Assembly (NCBI GenBank): GCA_028564925.1
Contig: CM053030.1
Location: 269,168,199-269,232,198 of the forward strand
Source of the DNA: Lithobates sylvaticus
Lineage: Eukaryota > Chordata > Amphibia > Anura > Ranidae
Length of the DNA: 64,000 nt
Direction of reading: 5' to 3'
Below the pieces are notes generated by a model, which saw only the letters and a program-made list of their open reading frames with translations, was not told the DNA's origin and did not search any database. Positions within the stretch are counted from its first letter, which is position 1; every line of letters starts with the position of its first letter. The position numbers and the translations under genes are program-made. This document shows positions 11,570 to 25,970 of this stretch, piece by piece.

Positions 11570-14500
11570 CATCTTATTCACCGGGTGATCCGACCGGCTT
11601 CGACGCATTCCTGGCAGGATTGCCCTACCCTCTGATCCCCGCCTGTGACACCTCTCCTGTAAACCATGCCCTCCAGCATATTTGGTCAGGTGCTGTTTGA
11701 CTGCCAGGAGACGGACATATCAGTTCTCTTCCTGCCCTTTGCCAATACAATTGTCTGGCTGGGGTTCGGGTGAGAACACAGGTAATGGACTCATCCGTTC
11801 CATGTTGTGACGGCCGTCAGGCCGCGCCAAAAAGCGCTAGATGTTTTTGCATATGATGTTCCCACATATGATGTTCCACCCGATTTCATGTTGTTCCACC
11901 TACCAACTCCCATGTAGTATATGACTGTGGAGGTTTACTGGGGTGGGTGGGCCGACCTGGGGAGGAGGCATTGCCCCCGGCCCTGATAACTCTGCGCTGC
12001 AGGTGCTGCATGCTATACACCTAAGGCGGGCTTGGGTGCCTCCCCGGGTTGGTCCTCCGTTATCCCTCTCTTCCTCCTATTTTCTCCCGGTAATTTGGAG
12101 CCAATATAATTTATCTATTGTATGCACTCCTAGGTTACACGATCGGACTTAAAACCCAGGTCAAGTTGAATGCTGTTATTTATTGTTCCTGCGACTGAGG
12201 TTATATATACTACTATGTAAATAGTTGAGTAAAAGTATACTTGTAATACATAAAACACAGGCTTGGGGTGGTGAGACCAAGAGCCAGCTGTCCCTTCATA
12301 GATAAGAGACCCTGCACCCCCCCCCCTTCTCTGTAATGGTGGGAGCCTACAATGTCTTTCTAGGTCGACTCCTCTCGGAAGTGGCTGCCATATGCCTCGT
12401 ACACGGGTCAAATACTAGGTGTGCCAAATACACGACGCCCAGTACTGCTATGCTGTCGGGATCACGACTCAGGCCAATCCATCTCGACCTTTCTCCCACA
12501 GTAGGTCTGGCACAGTTTGTGCCTAGAGCGTGACATTTCACGCAGTGTTTCGCCCTTGCGAACACCTTAGCACTCATAGACACTTTTTCTTAGGTGTCTC
12601 TACATCTAGAATCTACTTCCCCCTATCCTTGCACTTTCTTCTCCCCCCCCCCTACCTCCTTCTCCCCATTCCAACTTTCTGTTCTACCGCCCTACCCCCT
12701 AACCCCCTATCAAACCATTATCCTTTTTCCCTTTTTTTTTTTTTTTTTTTTCCTTCATTTTTCTTCCTCATTTCTCCTCCACTTATTTCTTATAGAGCTC
12801 TTACTCACTCCAGCATGGCTCACACGGTGACTTCTCGCCCGCAATTAAAATTCTGTTCATTCAACGCGAATGGTCTCAACATTGCCTCGAAACGTGGGCA
12901 AATCCTTTACCAGATGCACAAACGTCAGGTTAATGTGCTTTTGCTACAAGAGACCCATTTCCACTCTGACTCCACCCCTTCCTGCTCCAACAGATATTTC
13001 AATAGATGGATCCACAGCACCAACCCGACACAAAAATCTAAGGGTGTATCCATTGCTTTTCATAAGTCACTCCCCATTGAACTTCTCGATCATATGGCGG
13101 ACCCCCAGGGAAGATACGTTTTTGTGAAAATTTCCATATGGGGGGGGAAAAATTTACAATAGCCAACATATACCTGCCCAATACCCACCAAATTCCATCA
13201 GCCCTGCAGTACTTAAGGACATTGGCGGGTTTCAGGGAGGGCAAGCTCATACTCGGAGGAGATTTTAACGCCCCGCTAGACCCACTTTTGGATTCCTCAA
13301 CCTCCCGCTCTTCCATATCTTTCCCGAAGTTGCGGGCTCTGAAACGTGCCATCTACAACATGCATCTTATAGATGTATGGAGGATACTGTATCCTAAATC
13401 CCGAAACTACACCCACTACTCACACGTTCACCAATCATACAGTCGCCTTGATTACTTTCTGATCGACCATGGCTGTCTAGATTGGTCCCCAGAATGTGAA
13501 ATTGACCCTATGGTATGGTCCGACCATTCTCCCATTTACCTAACATTCTCGATCCCCTCCACTCCAGTGAGAGAGTGGACATGGCGGCTAAACGACTCTC
13601 TACTAGCAGATCCAGGGTGTGATGCGCGGATCTCGGAGACCATCTCAAATTTTCTTGCCGATCACGCTTCTGACGACACTTCACCAACCATTAAATGGGA
13701 GGCATTAAAGGCAGTTTTGCGGGGCAGTTTTATTCAAATGGGAGCCCGTCTGAAGAGGGAACGCTCGGCCGCGATAGATACCGCAGTACTTAAACTTAGG
13801 ACTCTGGAGACTACCCATAAGCGCTCTCCAACAGTAGAAACGCTTGCAGAGGTCTCTTCTGCCCGCACACAGCTCAGGGAACTATACGAAGCGTCAGCCC
13901 GTACGTTTGCAAACAAACTCGCCTTTCACCAATACCAGTTTAGAGACAAATGTGGTAGATCGTTGGCCCGTACGCTACACACTAAACAATCCACCACCTT
14001 TATACCACACGTACAGGACAAATCTGGGGAAACGGTTTCCTCGCCTTCTAAAATGGGCCAGATATTCAGGGATTTTTACCAATCCCTATATAACATACCT
14101 GCAGCAAGCCCCACCGAATCCCTCTCTACTACGGCGGAAGCCCAGACCTCATATATTTCACAGACTGCATTACCCACTTTAGATGACGAAACGATAGAGG
14201 ACCTTGAAGCATCAATCTCGGAGGACGAAGTCGCTTGTGCCATTGCAGCTACCCCATCGGGTAAAAGCCCTGGCCCTGACGGCTTTACTCCAAAATTTTA
14301 CAAACAATTTGCCCCCCTTCTCACCCCCTTCTTAACAAATGTGTTTAACTCCCTCTCCGAGGGATCAGCATTCACCACGCAAACTCTGGAAGCACATATC
14401 TCCCTTATCCCAAAGCCAGACAAAGACCCGACTTTATGTGCGAACTACCGACCTATATCATTGATAGGAGTAGATCTGAAGGTGTTTGCCAAGGTGTTGG

Positions 14501-17160
14501 CAAATAGAATGCAGCCATTGTTGCCCCGCCTAATACACTTAGACCAGGTTGGCTTTGTAAGTGGACGAGAGGCACGAGATAACACCTTGAAAACACTTCT
14601 CATCACAGATTATGCCCGTACCCACAATATCCCATTATGCCTCCTCACAGTCGACGCGGAGAAGGCCTTCGACCGCGTCGACTGGCAATTCCTCCGCCTA
14701 TCCCTACAACAGATAGGACTGGGCCACAACATGATCTCCAGAATAATGTCCCTCTACACCTTGCCATCCGCTAGAATCAGACTGAACGGATCCCTATCCC
14801 CAAAGTTTACTATCCATAACGGAACACGTCAGGGCTGCCCCTTATCCCCCCTCCTCTATGTCCTTGTCATGGAACACCTGGCCATCGCCCTCAGGAACAA
14901 CCCAGCTATACATGGTATTCACATAGGTCCTGTCCATACCAAAATTGCTCTCTTTGCGGATGACTTGCTAATGTTCGTGACTCATCCGCAAATATCCCTG
15001 CCCTCAATCATACAGGAGTTCCGGAGGTATGGAGAGGTAAGTAACTTCAAAGTTAACCATAGTAAGTCGGAAATCCTCAACATATCTCTCCCAAAGGAGG
15101 CCCTCCAACAACTCTCTTCTTCCTTCCCTTTCAAGACAAGCTCCACCTCCATTCGCTATCTTGGTATCAACATCCCGACAGACGCTTCTCAACTCTTCGC
15201 CAGAAATTATACCCCTCTTCTCCTCAAAACACAAGCAGATCTGACCATTTACGCTTCCAAACGTCTTTCTTGGTTGGGCAGGGTGAATGCTTTGAAAATG
15301 GATGTTCTCCCCCGATTCCTATACCTCTTTCAAACCATCCCTATCTATATTCCCACCTCATTCTTTAAGAAACTCCGTCAGGTCTTTTCCAAATTTATTT
15401 GGAAGGTGGACCGTCCCAGGATACGATATGACACAATGACTCTCCCGAAGGCCCGGGGAGGAGCAGGGGTCCCAGACGCCTCCGTATACCACAAGGCGGC
15501 GGTACTCACACGCATCGTAGATTGGTTTCATCACTCATCGTCCAAACTCTGGGTTCAAATAGAGAGTCACCTCAATGTGATCGACCTCTGCGCCTTGCCG
15601 TGGACACCCATGGCCCAGCGTAAAGACGCTGCTCTCCCCGCTACTCTCACCCGTCAGACACTTCAGGTATGGGACCATTTAGTCTCAGCTGGTAAAATAT
15701 CTAAAACTCAGGGCCCTATGACTCCTCTCTTTGGGACTCCGGCCTTTCCTCCAGCCGCAAGCGAGAGGAGATTCGGACCCTGGAACAAGGAGAACCACAG
15801 ACGCCTAGCCCAGGTCCTTCGCGCGGACCCATCCCTAAGAACGAATACACCTCCCCAGACAGCTTCGAGGCACCCAACAATGTGGTTGCAGAGAAGCCAA
15901 GTTGTGTCCTACATACGTTCCTTCCCTTCCTTATCGGATATCCTAACTGACCCATCTGACTTCGACGAACTGCTGTTACAACCTGATCCGCCGACGCATG
16001 TGGTATCCCTACTCTACTCCCTACTACTGAACTTATCTACCCCCGACCCTCCACCCTATACGCAGAAATGGGAAGCAGACCTACAACACTCTATTCCACC
16101 CACTGATTGGCTAAAGTGCTTCATCCTGACGCATAAGATATCCCTAGCAACTAAGACCCAAGAAAAAGGGTTTAAATTGTTGACGAGATGGTACAGATGC
16201 CCAGCGACTATACAACGATTCAACCCCTCTGCGCCAGATACCTGCTGGCGATGCCTGTCCTCTAGAGGGACAATGCTCCACATCTGGTGGTCTTGCCCTC
16301 CCATTAGGAAGCTCTGGCAGAGGATCTTTGACTTGTACTGCAGGCTGATGGCGACCTCAATTAAGCACACACCAGAGATAGCCCTCCTATCTATGATCCC
16401 AGGACCCCTTAAGTTAATTAAAAAAGACATACTGCGTCACTTTCTGGCCGCGGCCAGGACGGTGATCCCCCGCCATTGGAGAACAGCGGTTACACCTTCC
16501 CTGGGAGAGTGGGCTGTTGAAGTGGATCAGATAAGAGATCTAGAGCGGCTGTTGGCGCAGGAAAACGGGAAGGAGGAACAGTTCTCCCTCACTTGGACCT
16601 CATGGTCAGTGTTCCGGTACTCCGAAGACTTCACCTTATGGGCTGCTGATGACGCAACCTCACCTACCGAGTAGCCATGCTGGAGTGATCTTTAACCTCA
16701 CCTATCTTTCTTTCTTGATCTAACCATTTTTTTTTTTTTTTTGTTTCTATCCCTATCTGCATCCCCCCCCCCCCCCATACTGAACCAAGCACACAAGAAG
16801 AGGAACCGAGGTCAAATGCCCAGTATAGATCTGTGAATCTGACGTATACCCTAAGCCAAAGAGGGTTCCCTACAGCATACCACCCCGATTAGGAGGGACC
16901 ACAGTTCACCATAGATCAGTGTTTAGCTGGAACAGAAATAGGGGTTGATAGACGCACAGATGTCGCTAGTCACTCTTCTTGGGAACAAGATATTATATAG
17001 CGACGCACCACAGTTACATTAGAAATGCGTATGATATGGTGCATAACCCGTTAAGATTTACCTCACTGATGTATGTAAGCTTCTTGTGTACTATATGTTG
17101 TAATGTGATTATTATACCTGTTACTTCTGTTCTTTCTCCAATAAAATAAGATTGAAAAGA
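11570..17160 (+). mobile_element. LINE A: L1-like retrotransposon
   Basis: An L1-type LINE with an endonuclease-RT-CCHC ORF2 (12815-16674), a 3' UTR with T- and C-tracts (about 16725-16777) and a tail ending AATAAAATAAGATTGAAAAG near 17160. No ORF1 was found. About 1.2 kb of non-coding sequence precedes ORF2 and could be the inter-ORF region seen in LINE B. The 5' limit is uncertain (between the gap and about 11900), and no target-site duplication was recognised. Confidence 0.8.
12815..16674 (+). pseudogene. LINE A ORF2 (APE endonuclease, RT, CCHC), one frameshift
   Basis: Translation likely starts at ATG 12815 (MAHTVTSRPQ), the equivalent of the LINE B start MADHTHK. The first 116 or so codons encode the N-terminal APE half (FNANGL, LLLQETHF, KGVSIAF). 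The frame then shifts at a run of eight G (13140-13147), and 13138-16674 continues for 1178 residues. In the second-frame numbering: APE GGDFN (D42, N44), SRLDY (D105), SDH (H130); RT with DAEKAFD (D506), RQGCPLSP and FADD at 606-609; C-terminal CCHC CWRC-x9-H-x4-C at about 1036. A single one-base change in a homopolymer could be a sequencing error or a real mutation. Confidence 0.88.
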
Positions 17161-19043
17161 ATAGCATGCCACATTTTAGTAATTTTGACATAAAATGTAT
17201 TTTGATAAATATGTTATATTGCGGTAATGGCCAGTCACTAGCTAACTAACTAAATCCAGAGCAGGGCTGCCTTTAGATTCAACATTTGGTGTAGGACAAA
17301 TATTTTCCCAGTGAGCCCTGTCATCCATTTCTATACATTTTTCTTGTAAAATTTTATACCAATTGCACCTGAGAGGGTATCCATTATTTGAGATTTTAGG
17401 ACCTATTGTAGCTCTTTAAGGACTTTAATTTAATGACAGGGACCACATGAATACAGTTTAAACATTACATTGTAAACATTTTACAATTTGAGCTAGGGTG
17501 ATTCAAATTACATCTGTAAAGCAAAAGCCATAGGGCGTGATAGATAACCAGAGACATGCGCTTCTGTACACAAATAACATTTATAGACTGGCATAAAAGG
17601 AAAAATATAAAATAAGTGTGAACTACAGTGTACTAAACACTGAGAGGAAAACGTGAACAAACATTTATATGTCACAGCCATCCCAATAATAATAAACAAT
17701 GTACCGATTTATTAGCAAAATTGTCCCAAAACAAAAAGAAAAGGTACCCATGTATTAGAATTAGAGGAAAAATTGAGAAAATATTACACACTTACTCCTA
17801 GCATGGTGGCTGCTCAGGGATCTTAAAACAAAGAGGATCTCACTCTTGTTTCATACATGTTATGGGCTGCACAGAAGTGATCTAGCTCCACTTTAGTGCT
17901 ATTTCAGGAGGAGAAGTGTTGAACTGATATCCTCCTACAAGCACCTTCATCTGCACAAAGGTCCAAGTTGCACTACAGCTTTGGGCAAGAATCAAACAAT
18001 CTGATTTCTATCTGCAATACCTTGCAGTCATCATGGCTGCAGGCCGGGTCCCTAGGAATAACCCCTTGCCATTGCTGCGCATAGCCCATTCTATAGTAGC
18101 CCGTTCATCCAGGGTGGTACATCCCAGACCATACAGGTCACCCCTCCATCAGAGCCTTATATCATCCAGCCACCACTGCTCCTATTCGGAGCTGGATATT
18201 CCTTCTCCCCCTTTCCCATTACTACGTTCTATTCATAGCCTGTGCTACAGGCCACTGAGGCCTTCATTTTTTCTCTTCCATGCAACACCAATAATTAAGT
18301 ATTATTTATGAAATGTGAGTTTTACTGAACTTTTTAAATTTTATAGCAAACATTAGGGTGTTAATATCAATACTACCTAAGAGGGGGAGGCTGGGATATA
18401 ACCATTATCTAAGCATAATGATCAACCTAACTGGTAAAGTGCTTAAGTCTAAGTCTGACTTCTTGCCCACTCAGGGGGCATACAAAATGGAAATTCCACA
18501 GTCCAGTACATGGCTACATCAATCCACCATGGGGTATCACTTTCTCATAGGACCCCTCTCTCCAGTTCCACTCACATTTTTATACAGTATCAGCAGCAGG
18601 AAATTTGGAGAGGAGTAGACCAAAGTTAGAGGGGTGTACTGAGGAAGAAACCATTTTATGTAGTAACAACACTGTTAACCTGCTCTTACATGTTTACTAC
18701 ATCTTCTGACCTTTTCTTACATCAGTGGGCTTCGCAGTTAACCAGTGCCCCCAGGCTCTCTGTTTGGGGACATCAAAGACTCAACCTTTTCCCCTGCAGA
18801 CATGGATCAGCTTTAACCCATTGACCTCGCTACTCATGCAAAATCCCATTTCTACATTAGTGGTACAGCAGAGGAAAATCCAATTTTTCATTGGTGGCTC
18901 TGGTTGCTAATTTAAATTCTAAATCATTTTAAATTTGCTATTTGAATTATTGATTGATACTGACAAATTTGAGAAGGCTAAATAATAATATGGTAAATGC
19001 GTTTGTGTAGATACTAATCACTAATGGGTTTTTTCCCATTTCC
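17161..19043. other. Unassigned sequence
   Basis: The composition is AT-rich, with no recognisable element, no long open frame and no repeat boundary. It could be unique host sequence. Confidence 0.4.
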
Positions 19044-19047
19044 TTAA

Positions 19048-19521
19048 AGCAGAGGTCCAACCTAAAAAAAAAATTACATAGAAAGGCTCCTAAAAGTCTG
19101 AAAAAAAAATTGAATTTTTTACTTACCAGAAATGGCTGTTGTTAGGCAGATCGTCCTAATCTGCCACTTCCTACTCCGCGGTGATCTTCATTCTTCTCCT
19201 CCTTGCGTTGTCTTCTGGGGAATGGGGCGCACTGTGTTCTGGGAACTGTGTGTGTCCCAGAACACAGTCGGCTATTCACAAAGCGCCGCGTGACTCGTGC
19301 ATGCGCAGTAGGAAATGGGCAGTGAAGCCACAAGGCTCCACTGCCTGTTTCCCTTAGTTGGAATGGCGGCGCCAGGACCCGATCCGATCCGATGGATGGA
19401 TCGGCCTCGGGCGGCCGACATCTCAGGCACCCTGGACAGGTAAGTGTGCTTATTAAAAGTCAGCAGCTACAGTGTTTGTAGCTGCTGACTTTTACATTTT
19501 TTTTTCAGATGGACCTCCTCT
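19048..19521. mobile_element. TTAA-flanked MITE (Kolobok-like)
   Basis: Imperfect terminal inverted repeats (AGCAGAGGTCCA and TGGACCTCCTCT) are flanked on both sides by TTAA (19044-19047 and 19522-19525). The middle is GC-rich. CAGGTAAGTG occurs at about 19437, followed by a hairpin with a 17-base stem (AAAGTCAGCAGCTACA and complement, 19455-19495). TTAA targets are used by Kolobok and piggyBac; the termini do not begin CCY as in piggyBac, so Kolobok is favoured. Confidence 0.7.
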
Positions 19522-20097
19522 TTAAATTAACACTTTGCACATTGCTTTTAATGTTTTTAACTGTATTTGGACAACTTTCTGTGTTAATGTTCAAAAAAGT
19601 GATTTTCCACTAAAAAAGTATATATACAGTATGTATGCTGTATTCTGTTTTACAATGCTTATACCAATAGCAGAAATATTACTGTCTTAACATTGCTATG
19701 TTACGACAGCAAGATATACGTACGTTTTTACTTTTCTTTTACTTGATCTCTTTCTGTTGTCGGTTTCAGAAAACAAATGCAGATCTAGAAAAATGTTACT
19801 AATCACCTATGAGCATCTAGAAGTGAATAGTGCAGCGCTTATATAAACGAATGTCCCTGTTTCACATAACGCAACGCAGGAAGTTGTGAACCTGCGGGCA
19901 AAAATGTGCAATGGGTATGTTTATAATAAAGATACTCTTATTTAGAGTGTATCTAATAGAATTTGTCAGCTTATAACCGTGGACTGACCCAAAAAAGGGT
20001 CGTATTCCTATAAGGTGCAAATCCCAGTGAATGTGATAAAGTAAACGACTGAATACAATATTAGTGTATAGTATGCGATCGAAATCTCGAAAACCTA

Positions 20098-20310
20098 CAG
20101 TGGTGTGAAAAAGTGTTTGCCCCCTTCCTCATTTCCTGTTCCTTTGCATGTTTGTCACACTTAAGTGTTTCGGAACATCAAACCAATTTAAACAATAGTC
20201 AAGGACAACACAAGTAAACACAAAATGCAATTTGTAAATGAAGGTGTTTATTATTAAAGGTGAAAAAAAATCCAAACCATCATGGCCCTGTGTGAAAAAG
20301 TGATTGCCCC
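20098..20310. repeat. Left IR/DR terminal repeat of Tc1-like element
   Basis: The outer and inner copies of the direct repeat lie at about 20101-20127 and 20290-20312. The whole segment is complementary to 21505-21717. Confidence 0.92.
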
Positions 20311-20464
20311 CCTTGTTAAAACATACTATAACTGTGGTTGCCAACACCTGAGTTCAATTTCTCTAGCCACACCCAGGCCTGATTATTGCCACACCTGTTC
20401 ACAATCAAGGCATCACTTAAATAGGAGCTGCTTGACACAGTAAGGTCCACCAGAAGATCCCTAA

Positions 20465-21499
<1,035 letters not shown>

Positions 21500-21504
21500 G
21501 TTTA

Positions 21505-21717
21505 GGGGGCAATCACTTTTTCACACAGGGCCATGATGGTTTGGATTTTTTTTCACCTTTAATAATAACACCTTCATTTACAAATTGCATTTTGTGTTTA
21601 CTTGTGTTGTCCTTGACTATTGTTTAAATTGGTTTGATGTTCCAAAACACTTAAGTGTGACAAACATGCAAAGGAACAGGAAATGAGGAAGGGGGCAAAC
21701 ACTTTTTCACACCACTG
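21505..21717. repeat. Right IR/DR terminal repeat of Tc1-like element
   Basis: It mirrors 20098-20310, begins GGGGGCAATCACTTTTTCAC just after the transposase stop, and ends CACACCACTG at the TA. Confidence 0.92.
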
Positions 21718-21985
21718 TATATTACACTCCTATGGAAAAAAGTGCAAAATTCACATATGGTCTAACTGGATGTGCGATCTTTGCAAAACGCATACACAGA
21801 ACATATAATAAACCATATATGGAATTATGTATGGATACAAACGGCTAATAGAGTTTCTCAACCTGTATCAGTGGATTGTCCCACAAGAACTGTATTCATA
21901 TGAAGTGCAGAATAAACGTGAATGTGTTACAAAAACAACCCACTAAATACAATAATTGTATAAAATGTGCTACCACCTGTTATCA

Positions 21986-22956
21986 AAACCCTATCATGGG
22001 CTCCTAAAGGGGATAAAACTTCTTGTATGTGGTTCAACAGAAAGATGCTATTCGTGGAAATCGCATCAGTGAAAAAAGCATTTGTATAGAATTAAAAGGC
22101 ATATGGATAATAAATGAATAGTAGTTATATGGACAAAACACCAAACACTAAAACAGCTCCTATATATAGAGTTAATACCATATGATGTGTAATAGTCTCT
22201 GGTTTGTCCATACAGAGCAGGGGTAACCCTAGATCTTGTTGTTAATATTTATTTTTGGAACTTAATTCTGCATAAAACATTTAACAGTGTCATTTCAAGA
22301 GATAATTTACGAGGGGCGTGTTTAGGGGCGGACTCAGGGGCGGGGCAGGAAAGGGGTTGGGTGCGACAAGTGGTGGCGAGTAACTTAATGCCTGGCTAGT
22401 TGCTCAGGACTTGGAATTTTGAGCCCTGCATTGTACATTCGGTCCCTGTCCTTAAGGAGCTTACAAGTAGGCACTTGGTACCCACTTTTAATGTACAGAG
22501 AAAAAAGAGGTAGAGCGCTAAGAGGAAAAGGTGGAGCCTAAAGGGGAAGGGGTGTGGTTTACAGATGACAAGGTGGGTCTTAAACAGAAATGGGTGTGGT
22601 CATGACAGTAAGGGGTGGGTCATTTTTAAATTAGGGGTGCACGAGTTTAGTCAGGCCTAGGGCAGCACAAAACCTAAATACACCACTGACAGAATGCACA
22701 TCATTCGGGGACAAATCATTTGTGCCAAGGTGCACAAAAACATCAACATTGCACTCTTCACTAGCTTTTTTGACAATTTTTAAAATGCGCCTTTTAAAAA
22801 ATATGGTATATAGTGGAGTGGTTCATGCACATTTTGGAGCATGTGAGTCCAGGATTAAGCCCACAAGAGAACTTTATTAAATTTGGTTGACTTTTATTTA
22901 TATGTCTATATGGTTCATATGTTTTTAGTGCACTGCACACATTTAGTGGGACAAAT
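21986..22956. other. Unassigned sequence
   Basis: No coding signal is seen. A G-rich block at about 22310-22620 (repeated GGGGTG/GGGGCG words) is unlike its AT-rich neighbours but has no recognised boundaries. Confidence 0.35.
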
Positions 22957-25795
22957 TTAACCACTTGACCACTGGGCACTTAAACACCCTTAATAACCAG
23001 ACCAATTTGCAGCTTTCGGTGCTCTCACATTTTAAATGACAATTACTCAGTCATACAACACTGTACCCATATGACATTTTTGTCATTTTTTTCACACAAA
23101 TAGAGCTTTCTTTTGGTGGTATTTAATCCCCATTGGGTTTTTTATTTTTTTGCGCTATAAAAGAAAAAAGACAGAAAATTCTGTAAAAAAATGAATTTTT
23201 CTTCGTTTCTGTTATAAAATGTAGCAAATTTTAAATTTTTCTTGATAAATTTTGGCCAAGATTTATACTTCTACATATCCTTGGTAAAAATAAGTACACA
23301 TTGGGGTATATTATATTAATTGGTCTTTGTGAAAGTTATAGAGTCTACAAGCTATGGTGCCAATATCTGAAAATGTATCACACCTGAAGTACTGACGGCC
23401 TATCTCATTTATTGAGACCCTAATATGCCATAAAAGTACAAATACCCCCCTTTTTGAAAGAAGACATTCCAAGGTATTTAGTAAGAGGCATGGTGAGTTT
23501 TTTGAAGTTGTAATTTTTTCCCACAATTCTTTGCAAAATCAAGATTTTTTTTTCTTTTTTTTTTTTCACAAAATTTTCATATTAGCAGGTTATTTCTCAC
23601 ACACAGCATATACATACCACAAATTACACCCCAAAACACATTCTACTATTACTCCTGAGTACGGCGATACCACATGTGTGAGACTTTTACACAGTGTGTC
23701 CACATACAGAGACCCAACATGCAGGGAGTACCATCAGGCATTCTGGAGCACCCAGGCCAATTCTGACATTCTCTCCTACATGTAAAAATCATAATTTATT
23801 CTCTAAAAAATTACATAGAACCCCAAAACATTATATATGTTTTTTTTAGCAAAGACCCTAGAGAATACAATGGCGGTTGTTCGAACGCGTTTTTTTTTTT
23901 TTTTTGGAAAACAAAACTGTAAATTTAGCCCAATGTTTTTGCATAATGTGAAAGATGAAGTTACGCCGAGTAAATAGATACCTAACATGTCTCCCTTCAA
24001 AATGGCACGCACTCGTGGAATGGCGCCAAACTTCGCTACTTAAAAATCCCCATAGGCGGCGCTTTAATTTTTTTTACTGGTTACATGTTTTGAGTTACAG
24101 AGGAGGTCTAGGGCCAAAATTATTGTTCTCGCTATAAAGTTTGCAGCGATACCTCACATGTGTGGTTTGAACACAGTTTTCATATGTGGGCAGGACTTAC
24201 GTATGCGTTCACTTCTGCATGCGAGCACACGGGGACAGGGGCGCTTAAAAAAAAATATATATATATATTTTATTGTTCATTTTACTTTATTTTAGTTTGA
24301 CACTCCCCCCCCCAAAAAAAAAAATTTTGATCACTTTTATTCCTATTACAAGGAATGTAAACATCCCTTGTAATAGGAATATGGCATGACAGGTCCTCTT
24401 TACAGTGAGACATGGGGTCAATAAGACCCCACATCTCACCTCTAGGCTGGAAAGACTGAAATAAAAATAAAAAAACAATCCTGGCTTCGATCGTAGCGAG
24501 TATTGCATGGTATCGCAGGGTATCGCATGGTATCGCAGAATATCAGAGGGTATCGAATGGTATCGCATGGTATAGCAGGGTATTGCAGAATATCGCAGGG
24601 TATGGCAGGGTATCGCAGAATATCGCAGAGTATGGCAGAGTATGGCAAAGTATGGCAGAGCATGGCAGAGTATTTTTGGGTATTGCAGAGTATTGTTGGG
24701 TATTGCAGAGTATTGCTGGGTATTTCAGAGTATTGCTGGGTACAGTATTGCAAAGTATTGCAGAGTATTGCTGGGTATTGCAGAGTATTGTTGGGTATTG
24801 CAAAGTATTGCAGAGTATTGTTGGGTATTGCAGAGTATTGTTGGGTATTGCAGGGTACTGCTGGGTATTGCAGGGTATTGGGTATTGCAGAGTACTGCAG
24901 AGTACTGCTGGGTATCCATCCATCCATGCTCAGCCATCCCTCCATACCCTGCAATACCCAGCAATACACTGCAGGCTATTGCTGTGTATTGCAGGGTATG
25001 GAGCAGGGCTCAAGTCCTGCAGGAACGCATGGGAACGGAGTTCCTGTACTTTTTCCACAACAGGAACTCAGTTCCTGTTAGCAGCCGTGTCCTGCAAGAC
25101 TTTGAAGTATGCGAGCTGTGTGGCAGGTGCTACACCAGCAGCTGCCGACAAAGCTCGCAATAGTAAGTGCCGCACACCTGACCATTCAGGCATTGCCAGT
25201 AGGGGGCCCCATGACAGCTTCCTCTTCGATCTACCTGTCATTTACAGCTAGCTGACAGGTCTAGCTGTATACACACAATACGAAAATTGGATGAAAAATA
25301 CCACTTTTGAAGCGTTCGTGCATATGAGCGTATTATTTTTTTATTTTTTTTGGTGGGGGAGTGGATCTTGGGTGGGAGTTCCCACACTTTTTTCCCCAGG
25401 ACTTGACCCCTGGTATGGAGGGATGGCTGAGCATGGATGGATGGATTGGTGGTGACTGCAGAGCAGTGCTGTGGGCACTACAGATCCCGCCCACAGCACT
25501 GCTGCCACCGATCCCTCCCCCTCTCCTCTCACACTGTACCGATCGTCATGAAATGACGCCGGTTTCCTTACATGTGATCACTCCGTCATTTGACGGAGCG
25601 ATCACGTGGTAAACGGCTGCGATGAGCCGCTGTTTACCGTGATCCGTGATCCGCTGGGTCCTCTGGACCCGGCGATCACGGATGTTCTCGAGTGCAAGAG
25701 GGGAATTCTGAGAGGCCGTTAATTAACGGCCTCTCAGAGTTAAGCAACCGCCCTGTAGCCGTTTTTCGGCTATGGGTTGGTTGTTAACTAGTTAA
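22957..25795 (+). repeat. TTAACC-family repeat, copy B (expanded, end to end)
   Basis: It starts TTAACCACTTGACC and ends GTTAACTAGTTAA, so both inverted ends are present. The conserved 5' blocks are at about 23030-23180. The copy is swollen to 2.8 kb by a 10-base minisatellite (24495-24910) and other sequence. A hairpin (about 24340-24380) and a perfect 33-base inverted repeat (24916-24948 and 25412-25444) lie inside. No coding capacity is credible. Confidence 0.75.
24495..24910. repeat. Minisatellite, 10-base unit
   Basis: Tandem units alternate between TATTGCAGAG and TATTGCTGGG (earlier units TATCGCAGGG). Because 10 is not a multiple of 3 and most units lack stops, several frames on both strands stay open for 100-200 codons by chance; they are not genes. 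Confidence 0.92.
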
Positions 25796-25970
25796 GTACT
25801 GTCTTGGTCCTATATATATATACAGTATCATAGTGGTCTTAGCATTTATACCTCCTGCATGCTTTTTGTGGGCCAATGGTTAAGAAAGTACTGAGGCAAA
25901 ACAGGCAACTAGCATTTTGGAAGAAGGTAAGTGATGGCATCTCACTATTTTGCTTTAGCAGGGTGCCACT

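Noticed and set aside
10982-11635. Long frames of about 200 codons
   Set aside because: They consist of the N gap and have no sequence support.
18033-18311. 92-codon frame beginning MAAGRVPRNN
   Set aside because: Isolated, no domain, no supporting signals; kept as unassigned sequence.
24495-24910. Regular repeats considered as a CRISPR array
   Set aside because: Units are contiguous without unique spacers, and the context is a vertebrate genome.
24442-25251. Several long overlapping frames on both strands, rich in Tyr, Cys, Gly and Ile
   Set aside because: They are read-through of a 10-base minisatellite, which keeps several frames open at once; no start context, domain or codon bias.
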